Shown piece by piece: positions 31,815 through 40,263 of a DNA stretch of 64,000 nt (its first letter is position 1; every line of letters begins with the position of its first letter). A program made the translations under genes and the position numbers. Source of the stretch: Mycolicibacterium moriokaense (GTDB lineage Bacteria > Actinomycetota > Actinomycetes > Mycobacteriales > Mycobacteriaceae); NCBI RefSeq assembly GCF_003201655.1, contig NZ_QJJU01000025.1, positions 31,044-95,043 of the forward strand, written 5' to 3'. A model generated the notes under the pieces. It had not been told where the DNA came from and did not search any database. It worked only from the letters and a program-made list of their open reading frames with translations.

Positions 31815-33548
31815 TTGGTAGCCGAAGCGCCCCCAATCGGAGATCTCGAGGCTCGTCGGCCTTTCCCGGCCCGCCTCGGTCCCAAGGGCAATCTGGTCTA
31901 CAACCTGGTGACGACCACCGATCACAAGCTGATCGGCATCATGTACTGCGTCGCCTGCTTCGTCTTCTTCTTCATCGGCGGGCTGATGGCGCTGTTGATG
32001 CGCACCGAGCTCGCGCTGCCGGGCCTGCAGTTCCTGTCCAACGAGCAGTTCAACCAGCTGTTCACCATGCACGGCACGGTGATGCTGCTGTTCTATGCAA
32101 CCCCAATCGTGTTCGGGTTCGCCAACCTGGTGCTGCCGCTGCAGATCGGCGCGCCCGATGTCGCGTTCCCGCGGCTGAATGCCTTCTCGTTCTGGCTGTT
32201 CCTGTTCGGCGCGACGATCGCCATCGCCGGGTTCATCACCCCCGGCGGCGCCGCCGACTTCGGCTGGACCGCCTACACACCGCTGACCGACGCGATCCAC
32301 TCACCGGGCGCAGGCGGTGACCTGTGGATCATGGGCCTGGCCGTCGGTGGTCTCGGCACCATCCTCGGCGGCGTCAACATGATCACCACCGTGGTCTGCA
32401 TGCGCGCCCCTGGCATGACGATGTTCCGGATGCCGATCTTCACCTGGAACATCCTGGTGACGTCGATTCTGGTGCTGCTTGCCTTCCCGCTGCTGACCGC
32501 CGCCCTGTTCGGACTTGCGGCCGACCGCCACCTGGGCGCGCACATCTACGACCCCGCCAACGGCGGTGTTCTGTTGTGGCAGCACCTGTTCTGGTTCTTC
32601 GGACACCCCGAGGTGTACATCATCGCGCTGCCGTTCTTCGGCATCGTCACCGAGATCTTCCCGGTGTTCTCGCGTAAGCCGATCTTCGGCTACACCACGC
32701 TGATCTACGCGACGCTGTCGATCGCCGCGCTGTCTGTCGCCGTGTGGGCGCACCACATGTATGCGACGGGTGCGGTGCTGCTCCCGTTCTTCTCGTTCAT
32801 GACGTTTCTGATCGCGGTCCCGACCGGCATCAAGTTCTTCAACTGGATCGGCACAATGTGGAAGGGCCAGTTGACGTTTGAAACACCGATGCTATTCAGT
32901 GTCGGTTTCTTGGTGACCTTCCTGCTTGGCGGCCTTTCGGGTGTGCTGCTTGCCAGCCCGCCGATCGACTTCCACGTCACCGACTCGTATTTCGTTGTCG
33001 CGCACTTCCATTACGTGCTGTTCGGCACGATCGTGTTCGCCACCTACGCGGGCATCTACTTCTGGTTCCCGAAAATGACGGGCAGGATGCTCGACGAACG
33101 ACTCGGCAAGCTGCACTTCTGGCTGACGTTCATCGGCTTCCACACCACCTTCCTGGTGCAGCACTGGTTGGGTGACGAGGGCATGCCGCGCCGCTACGCC
33201 GACTACCTGCCCACCGACGGGTTCACCACCCTCAACGTCGTCTCGACGATCGGGGCGTTCATTCTTGGCGTGTCGACGATTCCGTTCGTCTGGAATGTGT
33301 TCAAGAGCTGGCGCTACGGCGAACCGGTGACCGTCGACGACCCATGGGGCTACGGCAACTCGCTTGAGTGGGCGACCAGTTGCCCGCCGCCGCGGCACAA
33401 CTTCACCGAACTGCCCCGCATCCGGTCCGAGCGGCCGGCGTTCGAGCTGCATTACCCGCACATGGTGGATCGGATGCGCGCCGAGGCCCACGTCGGTCGC
33501 GACCACCATCCCGCGGTGGAGGCCGAGACGGCGGACCAATCCAGCTGA
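31815..33548 (+). CDS. ctaD: Cytochrome c oxidase subunit I
   Basis: A 577-residue heme-copper oxidase subunit I with about twelve membrane helices. Low-spin heme a ligand is in FTMHGTVMLL, CuB ligands in WFFGHPEVYI (with the cross-linked Tyr) and VWAHHMYATG, and the heme a3/a ligands in VAHFHYVLFG. It is the catalytic core of the aa3 branch in the bcc-aa3 supercomplex. Translation probably starts at TTG 31815 because GGAGGA lies 5 nt upstream and the N-terminus then aligns with the mycobacterial protein. Followed by serB2 after 22 nt. Confidence 0.96.
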   Translation: MVAEAPPIGDLEARRPFPARLGPKGNLVYNLVTTTDHKLIGIMYCVACFVFFFIGGLMALLMRTELALPGLQFLSNEQFNQLFTMHGTVMLLFYATPIVFGFANLVLPLQIGAPDVAFPRLNAFSFWLFLFGATIAIAGFITPGGAADFGWTAYTPLTDAIHSPGAGGDLWIMGLAVGGLGTILGGVNMITTVVCMRAPGMTMFRMPIFTWNILVTSILVLLAFPLLTAALFGLAADRHLGAHIYDPANGGVLLWQHLFWFFGHPEVYIIALPFFGIVTEIFPVFSRKPIFGYTTLIYATLSIAALSVAVWAHHMYATGAVLLPFFSFMTFLIAVPTGIKFFNWIGTMWKGQLTFETPMLFSVGFLVTFLLGGLSGVLLASPPIDFHVTDSYFVVAHFHYVLFGTIVFATYAGIYFWFPKMTGRMLDERLGKLHFWLTFIGFHTTFLVQHWLGDEGMPRRYADYLPTDGFTTLNVVSTIGAFILGVSTIPFVWNVFKSWRYGEPVTVDDPWGYGNSLEWATSCPPPRHNFTELPRIRSERPAFELHYPHMVDRMRAEAHVGRDHHPAVEAETADQSS

Positions 33549-33570
33549 TGGTCCGTAGCGGCGCTCAGGG

Positions 33571-34809
33571 GTGAGCACGCCCAAGGTGTCGGTGCTGATC
33601 ACCGTCACCGGACACGATCAACCAGGTGTGACGTCGGCGCTGTTCGAGGTGCTGTCCCGGCACAAGGTTGACCTGCTCAACGTCGAACAGGTCGTCATCC
33701 GCGGCCGGCTGACGCTTGGCGTGCTGGTCGCAGGGGCATCGGAAGTGGCGGGCGGGCCGTCGTTGCGCGACGAGGTCGAGGCGGCCGTCCACGACGTCGG
33801 TCTGGACGTCACGATCGAGCGCAGCGACGACATGCCCGTAATGCGGGAACCGTCGACCCACACGATCGTGGTGCTCGGCCGCCCCATCACAGCGGAGTCG
33901 TTCGGCGTGGTGGCCCGCGAGGTCGCCAGGCTCGGCGTCAACATCGACTTCATCCGCGGCGTCTCCGACTATCCCGTAACGGGTTTGGAGCTGCGGGTCT
34001 CGGTGCCACCAGGCGTGGTCTACGGACAACTGCAGAAGGCGCTGGCGCAGGTCGCCGTCGCCGAGAGCGTCGATATCGCTCTCGAGGATTACAGCCTGTC
34101 GCGACGGGCCAAGCGGCTCATCGTGTTTGACGTCGACTCCACCCTGATCCAGGGCGAGGTGATCGAGATGCTGGCCGACAGGGTCGGCGCGCACGCGGCG
34201 GTTGCCGAGATCACCGAGGCGGCCATGCGGGGCGAACTGGACTTCGCGGAGTCACTGCACCGACGGGTGGCGACGCTGGCGGGTCTGCCCGCCGAAGTGC
34301 TCGAGGAGGTCGGGGAGCAGATCGAACTGACGCCCGGCGCACGCACCACCCTGCGCACGTTGCGACGCTTGGGATATCACTGCGGCATCGTGTCGGGCGG
34401 CTTCCGCCAGGTCATCGATCCGCTTGCGCACGAGCTGCAGATGGACTTCGTCGCGGCCAACGAACTCGAGATCGTCGACGGAAAATTGACCGGCCGCGTC
34501 ATCGGTCCCATCATTGACCGGCCAGGAAAAGCTAAGGCGCTGAGGGACTTCGCGCAACAGGCCGGCGTGCCCATGGCGCAGACGGTCGCCGTCGGTGACG
34601 GCGCCAATGACATGGACATGCTCGCCGCCGCCGGCCTGGGGGTGGCGTTCAACGCCAAACCTGCGCTGCGCGAGGTCGCCGATGCATCGCTCAGCCATCC
34701 GTATCTGGACACGGTGCTGTTCATTCTCGGCATCACCCGCGGCGAGATCGAGGCCGCTGATGCGATGGATGGCGTAGTGCGCCGCGTCGAGATCCCCGAC
34801 GACGAATAG
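33571..34809 (+). CDS. serB: Phosphoserine phosphatase SerB2 with tandem ACT domains
   Basis: A 412-residue protein. Two ACT-like regulatory domains occupy about residues 1-175 (VSVLITVTGHDQPGVTSALF and THTIVVLGRPITAESFGVVA begin them). The HAD phosphatase domain follows: DVDSTLIQGEV near 187 (nucleophile and general-acid Asp), SGGFRQV near 275, and GDGANDMDML near 345 for Mg2+. It makes L-serine from phosphoserine, with feedback through the ACT domains in the mycobacterial enzyme. GTG start. A very strong inverted repeat begins at the stop codon. Confidence 0.95.
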   Translation: MSTPKVSVLITVTGHDQPGVTSALFEVLSRHKVDLLNVEQVVIRGRLTLGVLVAGASEVAGGPSLRDEVEAAVHDVGLDVTIERSDDMPVMREPSTHTIVVLGRPITAESFGVVAREVARLGVNIDFIRGVSDYPVTGLELRVSVPPGVVYGQLQKALAQVAVAESVDIALEDYSLSRRAKRLIVFDVDSTLIQGEVIEMLADRVGAHAAVAEITEAAMRGELDFAESLHRRVATLAGLPAEVLEEVGEQIELTPGARTTLRTLRRLGYHCGIVSGGFRQVIDPLAHELQMDFVAANELEIVDGKLTGRVIGPIIDRPGKAKALRDFAQQAGVPMAQTVAVGDGANDMDMLAAAGLGVAFNAKPALREVADASLSHPYLDTVLFILGITRGEIEAADAMDGVVRRVEIPDDE

Positions 34810-34872
34810 CGCGAGCAGACGGAAAAGTCCCCGACACGCCGAAGAAATGGGGACTTTTGCGTCTGCTCGCGC
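34809..34872. terminator. 24-bp-stem inverted repeat between convergent serB2 and mocR-like gene
   Basis: GCGCGAGCAGACG (34809-34821) then AAAAGTCCCC (34823-34832) pair with GGGGACTTTT (34849-34858) and CGTCTGCTCGCGC (34860-34872), one mismatch, 16-nt loop. T-runs occur on both strands beside the stem, so it should stop transcription from both sides. Confidence 0.8.
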
Positions 34873-34875
34873 AGA

Positions 34876-36324
34876 TCAGACGACCAAGGCGGTCGGCTCG
34901 GGAGCGGATGACCCCGTGACGCTGTGCCAGGCCCTGGCCAGCAACTCCACGGCCTCGGCCAGCCGGTCGTCGGGCAGCGTGTAGGGCACCCGGACGAACC
35001 GCTCCAGCGTGCCGTCGACGCCGAAGCGCGGACCCGGCGGCACGATAAGGCCAAGCCGCGAAGCGGCCGCCGACAGCGCGGAGCTGGTGGGTGCGGGCAA
35101 ACGCACCCACAGCGACATTCCGCCGTGACTCGGACTCGGCGACCAATCCGGAAGATGCTCGCGTAGAAGCGATCTCAGCAATTCACGCCGATGACGCAGT
35201 AACTCTCGTCGCTCTGGCAATAGTTCGTCGGCCCTGGCGAAGAGGTGCGCGGCGGCCAGCTGTTCAACAATTGCCGTACCCATGTCGATGGACGGGCGAA
35301 CCGCTGCGATGGTGGCCAATGTGCTGCGCTCGGCGCGGATCCAGCCGACCCGCAAACCGCCCCAGAAAGATTTGGATACGGACCCGACCGTGATCACCAG
35401 ATCCCGCCGCGCCGTCATTGCGGCCGCCATCGGCGGAGGCATCGGACGGTCCAACCACATGTCGGCGATCGTCTCGTCGACGATGGTCCTGGTGCGGGTT
35501 TCGGCGATGATGGCGCCAAGTCGCCGGCGACCCGCCTCCGAAAGCGTCATGCCAGTGGGGTTGTGGTTGTCCAGGACCAGGTAGGCCAGATTCGGCGCGA
35601 GTTGACGCACCGCGGCATGCACCGCGTCGAGATCCCAGCCGTCATCGGTCATCGCGACCGGCACCGGTCGGGCTCCTGAGGTCGTGATGGCCGACAGGAC
35701 GCCGTGGTAGGTGGGCTGCTCGACCAGCACGCGATCGCCGGGTTGGGTATACGTCGCCAGAATCAATCCGAACGCGTGCAGTGCGCCGGTGGTGACCATG
35801 ATCTCGTCGGGTTCGGTGGGTAGGCCTCGTGCGCAATATCTTTCGGCGATCGCCTCGCGCAGCGGTACCACGCCGGTGAGCTCGACGCCGATGTCATGCA
35901 GGTACGGCATCACCTCGCGGGCCGCCTCGGCGAAGGCGTCCATCATCGCGCCGGCGGGGGCAGCCAACGTTGCCTCCGCGAGGCTGAGGGTGGCCGGTGC
36001 TGCAGCGGTGATGGGTGTGGCGGCCGGTGCGACGGGCAGGGCGGTGGTGCTGCGGGCCCCGCGGCGGGCGTTGAGATAGCCGTCCTCGCCCAACTGTGTG
36101 TAGGCGGCGGTGACCGTCGTGCGGGATACCCGCAGCGCGTCGGCGAGCGCCCGCTCGCTGGGCAGCCGAGCGCCGACGGGAAGGCGCCCGTCGATGATCA
36201 GCATCCGAATGCCGTCGGCAAGGCCCTGGTAGGCCGGCCCGCTGCGACTGGATGTACGCCAGTTGCCGAGCTCGCGGGCCAAAAGGTCCACATCGAGCGC
36301 GCGGGTGCCAATTTGTACCGTCAT
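34876..36324 (-). CDS. MocR-type regulator (GntR wHTH fused to aminotransferase), YczR-like
   Basis: A 482-residue MocR protein. The N-terminal GntR winged helix spans about residues 28-95 (YQGLADGIRMLIIDGRLPVG, LPSERALADALRVSRTTVTAAY). The fold-type I aminotransferase domain follows from about 115 and includes the PLP lysine in GSVSKSFWGG. MocR proteins sense PLP or amino-acid adducts and usually regulate a neighbouring gene. The divergent yczE is the usual partner of YczR-type members. ATG 36324 is chosen at the domain boundary; the upstream extension would cover the operator region. Confidence 0.87.
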   Translation of the reverse strand: MTVQIGTRALDVDLLARELGNWRTSSRSGPAYQGLADGIRMLIIDGRLPVGARLPSERALADALRVSRTTVTAAYTQLGEDGYLNARRGARSTTALPVAPAATPITAAAPATLSLAEATLAAPAGAMMDAFAEAAREVMPYLHDIGVELTGVVPLREAIAERYCARGLPTEPDEIMVTTGALHAFGLILATYTQPGDRVLVEQPTYHGVLSAITTSGARPVPVAMTDDGWDLDAVHAAVRQLAPNLAYLVLDNHNPTGMTLSEAGRRRLGAIIAETRTRTIVDETIADMWLDRPMPPPMAAAMTARRDLVITVGSVSKSFWGGLRVGWIRAERSTLATIAAVRPSIDMGTAIVEQLAAAHLFARADELLPERRELLRHRRELLRSLLREHLPDWSPSPSHGGMSLWVRLPAPTSSALSAAASRLGLIVPPGPRFGVDGTLERFVRVPYTLPDDRLAEAVELLARAWHSVTGSSAPEPTALVV

Positions 36325-36330
36325 TTGAAG

Positions 36331-36371
36331 GCCAGTATGCGCCAACTGGCTATTGATAAGCAAGCCAGTTG
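36331..36371. promoter_or_regulatory. Probable MocR operator: three GCCAGT half-sites
   Basis: GCCAGT (36331-36336), CAACTGGC (36343-36350) and GCCAGTTG (36364-36371) form nested inverted repeats; the last two are perfect 8-bp arms 13 bp apart. They overlap both divergent promoters. MocR proteins characteristically bind repeated half-sites of this kind. Confidence 0.6.
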
Positions 36372-36381
36372 TTCGGATTAT
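36353..36381 (+). promoter_or_regulatory. Promoter of the small ORF-yczE unit
   Basis: -35 TTGATA (36353-36358), 17-bp spacer, -10 GATTAT (36376-36381). The start point falls at or next to the ATG at 36388, so the small ORF would be leaderless. A GCCAGTTG half-site lies in the spacer. Confidence 0.6.
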
Positions 36382-36387
36382 CGAGTC

Positions 36388-36540
36388 ATGGGTACGAACT
36401 GGACATCTCGACTGGCACGGCCGTTGGGCCGGATCTTCAAGCCTGCGGAGAGCATCCCCGCCGAATTCGTCGACCGTGACGCCGAACGGGTGCGCCGCGA
36501 GCTGGATCTGATCAGAATTCGCCTCCCGCACCATGCGTAG
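36388..36540 (+). CDS. Small leaderless ORF (50 aa) ahead of yczE, unknown function
   Basis: Reads MGTNWTSRLARPLGRIFKPA, then a charged helical part (DRDAERVRRELDLIRIRLPHH). It is basic and amphipathic with no signal peptide. Support for being real: a well-spaced promoter places the transcription start at its ATG, it fills the gap between promoter and yczE exactly, and its 3' end overlaps the yczE start by 8 bp, as in translational coupling. I do not recognise a family. It could be a leader that feeds ribosomes into yczE or a functional small protein. Confidence 0.55.
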   Translation: MGTNWTSRLARPLGRIFKPAESIPAEFVDRDAERVRRELDLIRIRLPHHA

Positions 36541-37225
36541 GGCTGCAGCGCGCGGGACGGCGCTGCTGGTCGGCCTGTGCGGCTACGGATTCTCGATGGC
36601 GGTCATGGTGCGCGCCGGCCTCGGTCTGGACCCGTGGGATGTGTTCCATCAGGGTCTGTCCCGGCACACAGGGATGACGATCGGCATCGCGTCGGCCGTG
36701 GTCGGTGTCGCGGTGCTGCTCGCGTGGATTCCGCTGCGGAACCGGCCAGGCATCGGCACGATCGCCAACGTCATCGTCATCGCGGTCACCGTCGACGCCG
36801 GGCTCTGGCTGCTGCCGACGCCGACCTCGCTGCCAGTGCGCATCGCGATGATGGTGGGCGCCGTGGTGTTCAACGCGTTCAGCACGGTCCTCTACATCGG
36901 CGCCGCGCTTGGCCCAGGCCCGCGCGACGGCCTGATGACCGGGCTCGTGGTGCGCACCGGCCTTTCGGTGCGGCTGGTGCGAACGTCCATCGAGGCAACG
37001 GTGCTGGCCGTCGGCTGGCTTCTCGGCGGGACCGTCGGCGTCGGCACCGTGTTGTACGCGTTCGGGATTGGGCCGCTGGTGCAGCTGATTCTTCGCATCA
37101 CCCCCAGGCGGGTGTTGGCGGTCAGCGGCTGGGCGTCCGTCACCGAAGCGAGCGAATTGGGCGTGAAAGGTGGCGGCAGGCGCGACAAATCACGCCGAAA
37201 CCGCGAGTTCGTCGACGTGTCTTGA
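36533..37225 (+). CDS. yczE: YczE/YitT-type integral membrane protein
   Basis: A 230-residue membrane protein with about five hydrophobic segments. LCGYGFSMAVMVRAGLGLDPWDVFHQGLSRHTGM, in two blocks near residues 14-48, and GPGPRDGLMTGLV near 125 are the YczE hallmarks. In Bacillus, YczE lies next to a MocR regulator (YczR) and affects bacillaemycin/bacillaene-type secondary metabolism; the transported or sensed compound is unknown. Here it is divergent from a MocR gene and overlaps the preceding 50-codon ORF. Confidence 0.87.
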   Translation: MRRAAARGTALLVGLCGYGFSMAVMVRAGLGLDPWDVFHQGLSRHTGMTIGIASAVVGVAVLLAWIPLRNRPGIGTIANVIVIAVTVDAGLWLLPTPTSLPVRIAMMVGAVVFNAFSTVLYIGAALGPGPRDGLMTGLVVRTGLSVRLVRTSIEATVLAVGWLLGGTVGVGTVLYAFGIGPLVQLILRITPRRVLAVSGWASVTEASELGVKGGGRRDKSRRNREFVDVS

Positions 37226-37239
37226 CCGAGACTCACTAG

Positions 37240-37869
37240 GTGACGGCGCATCTACTTGCCCGCGAGGCCGTCGAGCTTGTCGGAGACGGTTCGCGCGCGA
37301 TTCTCGGCATCGCAGGCTGCCCGGGGGCGGGCAAGTCGACCCTCGTCGACCTGCTGGTCACCCGCATCCGTGCGGCGGAAGGCGAGGACTGGGTCGCGCA
37401 CGTCCCGATGGACGGCTTCCACCTGGCCGACGCCCAGCTCGACCGGATCGGCGCACGCGGCCGCAAGGGCGCGCCGGACACCTTCGACGCGGCCGGCTAC
37501 GCGCATCTGCTCGAGCGGGTGAAGCGGGAGGTCGACGAGCCGGTGTATGTACCGGGCTTCGACCGCACGCTGGAACAGCCGCTCGCGGCGGCGCTTGTCG
37601 TGCTGCCGTCGGTGCGCCTCGTCGTCACCGAGGGCAACTATCTGCTCCTCGACGATCCCGCCTGGGCGCGGGCCCGTCACGCGATGGACGCCGTGTGGTT
37701 CGTCGAACGTGACGAGAGCGAGCGAATCGCACGGCTCGTCGCGCGTCATATCGAATTCGGAAAGACACCCGATGAGGCACGCGCCTGGGTCGAGACCACC
37801 GACCAGCGCAACGCCGAACTGGTGGCGGCCACGGCCGGCAAGGCCGACCGGGTGATTTCGGCGCGGTAG
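37240..37869 (+). CDS. Nucleoside/pantothenate-kinase-like P-loop kinase (YggC/FrcK type)
   Basis: A 209-residue P-loop kinase: Walker A GIAGCPGAGKSTLVDLL near residues 23-39, the substrate loop VPMDGFHLADAQLDRIGARGRKG near 56-78 typical of the uridine-kinase/PanK group, and TEGNYLLLDD near 130 (Walker B-like). Closest characterised relatives phosphorylate fructose, pantothenate or nucleosides; which applies is not decidable here. GTG start 14 nt after yczE, so it may be in the same transcript. An inverted repeat includes its stop codon. Confidence 0.82.
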   Translation: MTAHLLAREAVELVGDGSRAILGIAGCPGAGKSTLVDLLVTRIRAAEGEDWVAHVPMDGFHLADAQLDRIGARGRKGAPDTFDAAGYAHLLERVKREVDEPVYVPGFDRTLEQPLAAALVVLPSVRLVVTEGNYLLLDDPAWARARHAMDAVWFVERDESERIARLVARHIEFGKTPDEARAWVETTDQRNAELVAATAGKADRVISAR

Positions 37870-37901
37870 CGGACGCTGCGCGGGCGTAAGGCGCCGAAAT
37901 C
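37854..37901 (+). terminator. Inverted repeat overlapping the kinase stop codon
   Basis: GATTTCGGCGC (37854-37864) and GCGCCGAAATC (37891-37901) are perfect 11-bp arms with a 26-nt loop. It separates the yczE-kinase unit from the ABC gene. Confidence 0.55.
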
Positions 37902-37920
37902 GCGCCACTACGATGGGCGA

Positions 37921-38763
37921 GTGGCCGACGCCGAAGTAGATGCAGCCGACCCCGACCTGCTCATCGACTTCGCCAAGGTCTCGCTGCGGCGCGGCGGCCA
38001 GACTCTGGTCGGGCCCGTCACCTGGTCGGTCGAACTGGACGAACGCTGGGTGGTCATCGGGCCGAACGGGGCAGGCAAGACGTCGCTGCTGCGCATCGCC
38101 GCGGCCATGGAGCACCCGTCGTCGGGCACCGCCTTCGTGCTCGGCGAACGGTTGGGCCGCGTCGACATGTCCGAGCTGCGCTCGCGCGTCGGGCTGAGCA
38201 GCTCGGCGCTGTCGCAGCGCGTGCCCGACGAGGAAGTCGTGCGCGACCTTGTCGTCTCCGCCGGCTACGCGGTGATGGGCCGTTGGCGGGAGAGCTATGA
38301 GGAAGTCGACTACGAGCAGGCCGTCGACATGCTGGAAAGCGTCGGCGCCGAGCACCTCGCCGAGCGCGCCTACGGCACGCTGTCCGAGGGCGAGCGCAAG
38401 CGGGTGCTGATCGCCCGGTCGATGATGACCGACCCCGAGCTGCTGCTGCTCGACGAGCCAGCCGCGGGGCTTGACCTCGGCGGCCGCGAGGAGCTGGTGG
38501 CGCGGCTGGCCGACCTGGCCTCCGACCCCGACTCGCCGGCTCTGGTGCTCGTCACCCACCATGTCGAGGAGATCCCGCAGGGGTTCTCGCACTGCCTCCT
38601 CTTGTCCGAGGGCAAGGTGGTTGACTCCGGACTGCTAGCGGACGTGCTGACCGCTGAGAACCTCTCCACGGCGTTCGGCCAATCGATTGCCCTTGAGAAC
38701 ATTGACGGGCGCTACTTCGCCCGTCGCACACGAAGCAGGGCGGCGCACAGGAGGCGTGCATGA
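37921..38763 (+). CDS. ABC transporter ATP-binding protein (Rv3041c type)
   Basis: A 280-residue single ABC ATPase: Walker A GPNGAGKTSLL near residues 47-57, Q-loop region near 90, signature LSEGERKRV near 155-163, Walker B LLLLDEPAAGLDLGG near 175-189, and switch His in VTHHVEEIP near 208. No membrane subunit is encoded nearby, and it resembles the stand-alone YlmA-like group, so a non-transport role is possible. The GTG is preceded by -10 TACGAT ending 6 nt upstream (leaderless). Overlaps the NUDIX gene by ATGA; first of a coupled three-gene string. Confidence 0.88.
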   Translation: MADAEVDAADPDLLIDFAKVSLRRGGQTLVGPVTWSVELDERWVVIGPNGAGKTSLLRIAAAMEHPSSGTAFVLGERLGRVDMSELRSRVGLSSSALSQRVPDEEVVRDLVVSAGYAVMGRWRESYEEVDYEQAVDMLESVGAEHLAERAYGTLSEGERKRVLIARSMMTDPELLLLDEPAAGLDLGGREELVARLADLASDPDSPALVLVTHHVEEIPQGFSHCLLLSEGKVVDSGLLADVLTAENLSTAFGQSIALENIDGRYFARRTRSRAAHRRRA

Positions 38764-39608
38764 CGACTGAAGATCCGCTTGTCCCGCGGCCGGCGGCGAC
38801 AGTGATGCTGGTCCGCGACAAGCGCGTGGGGCTCGCCCCGGAAATTGAAGTGTTCCTGATGCGGCGGCATTCGGCGATGGACTTCGTCGCGGGCGTGATG
38901 GTGTTTCCCGGTGGCGGCGTCGACGACCGCGACCGCAACGCCGACGTCGCATGGTTCGGGCCCGAGCCCGGTTGGTGGGCGGAGCGGTTCGGCGTCGAAC
39001 CGGATCTGGCCGAGGCGTTGGTGTGTGCCGCGGCCCGAGAGACGTTCGAGGAGTCCGGCGTGCTGTTCGCCGGGCCCGCTGACGACCCGGATGGCATCGT
39101 CGGCGATGCGTCGATTTACGGCGAGGCGCGTGCCGCGCTGGCCAGCCACTCGTTGTCGTTTGCCGACTTCCTGCGCGACGAGAAGCTGGTGTTGCGCGCG
39201 GATCTGCTTCGGCCGTGGGCGAACTGGGTGACGCCGAAAGAGGAGCGCACCCGCCGCTACGACACCTTCTTCTTCGTTGGCGCGTTACCGGAAGGTCAGC
39301 GAGCCGACGGCGAAAACACCGAAACCGACCGTGCGTTCTGGAGCACGCCGAAGGCGGGGCTCGACGAATTCGCCGACGGCCGCTCCTTCCTGCTGCCGCC
39401 GACCTGGACGCAGCTCGACTCTCTCAACGGGCGCACGGTCGCCGAGGTGCTCTCCGTCGAACGCAAGATCGTCGCGGTCACGCCGCATCTCACAGCCGAC
39501 ACGGACACCGGTAACTGGGAGATCGAGTTCTTCAACAGCGACCGCTACAACGAGGCCCGTAATCGCCGCGCCCCCGACGGCTACGACCGCGACACACCGT
39601 TTGCATGA
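38760..39608 (+). CDS. NUDIX hydrolase with interrupted Nudix box (NUDT19-like)
   Basis: A 282-residue NUDIX protein. The box is split: VFPGGGVDDRD near residues 43-53 gives the GG start, while the catalytic REUXEE half (ARETFEESGVL) comes about 35 residues later, after an insertion rich in W and acidic residues. A split Nudix box is characteristic of NUDT19-type enzymes, which hydrolyse CoA and acyl-CoA; that activity is inference. Start and stop overlap the neighbours by ATGA on both sides, coupling it to the ABC ATPase and EchA genes. Confidence 0.87.
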   Translation: MTTEDPLVPRPAATVMLVRDKRVGLAPEIEVFLMRRHSAMDFVAGVMVFPGGGVDDRDRNADVAWFGPEPGWWAERFGVEPDLAEALVCAAARETFEESGVLFAGPADDPDGIVGDASIYGEARAALASHSLSFADFLRDEKLVLRADLLRPWANWVTPKEERTRRYDTFFFVGALPEGQRADGENTETDRAFWSTPKAGLDEFADGRSFLLPPTWTQLDSLNGRTVAEVLSVERKIVAVTPHLTADTDTGNWEIEFFNSDRYNEARNRRAPDGYDRDTPFA

Positions 39609-40252
39609 ACGAGTTCGTCTCCGTCCACACCAGCGCTGAGCAGCCCGGCATCGCCACGCTGCTGCTGTCGCGGCCGCCCACCAATTCGTTGACGCGCCAG
39701 GTGTACCGCGAGATCGTCTCTGCGGCAGCCGATCTCGCTCGCCGCGAAGACATCTCCTGCGTCATCCTGTTCGGCGGTCACGAGATCTTCTGCGCCGGTG
39801 ACGACATGCCCGAGCTGAGCACCCTGAGCGCCGACGAGGCCGAGGTCGCCGCGCGCGTGTGCGGTGAGGCCGTCGACGCGCTGGCCGCCGTTCCCAAACC
39901 GACCGTCGCGGCCATCACCGGGTACGCGCTGGGCGGCGGGCTGAACCTCGCGCTCGCGGCGGACTGGAGGGTGGCGGGCGACAACGTGAAGTTCGGTGCG
40001 ACGGAGATCCTTGCGGGCCGCGTGCCGCAGGGCGGAACCGCCCGCCTCGCGCGTGCGGCCGGCGAGAGCAAGGCCAAGGACCTGGTGTTCAGCGGGCGGT
40101 TCATCGACGCCAAGGAGGCGCTGGCGCTGCGCCTCATCGACGAGATGGTCCCGCCCGACGGCGTCTACGACGCCGCGTTGACCTGGGCGAAGAAGTTCGG
40201 TGACTATCCGCCGCAGGCACTGGCTGCCGCCAAGGCCACCTTCGACAATTAG
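39605..40252 (+). CDS. Enoyl-CoA hydratase/isomerase family protein, short at the C-terminus (EchA17 type)
   Basis: A 215-residue crotonase-fold protein. The oxyanion-hole strands are present: EIFCAGDDMPEL near residues 60-71 and AITGYALGGGLNLALAADWR near 102-121. FGATEILAGRVPQGGTARLAR follows; the usual catalytic Glu position near 128 reads FGATE. The chain stops at ALAAAKATFDN, about 35-40 residues earlier than the M. tuberculosis EchA17 I recall, so the C-terminal trimer helix is missing. Either a natural short form or a recent truncation. ATGA-coupled to the NUDIX gene. Confidence 0.82.
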   Translation: MNEFVSVHTSAEQPGIATLLLSRPPTNSLTRQVYREIVSAAADLARREDISCVILFGGHEIFCAGDDMPELSTLSADEAEVAARVCGEAVDALAAVPKPTVAAITGYALGGGLNLALAADWRVAGDNVKFGATEILAGRVPQGGTARLARAAGESKAKDLVFSGRFIDAKEALALRLIDEMVPPDGVYDAALTWAKKFGDYPPQALAAAKATFDN

Positions 40253-40263
40253 GCTGCCCTGTT

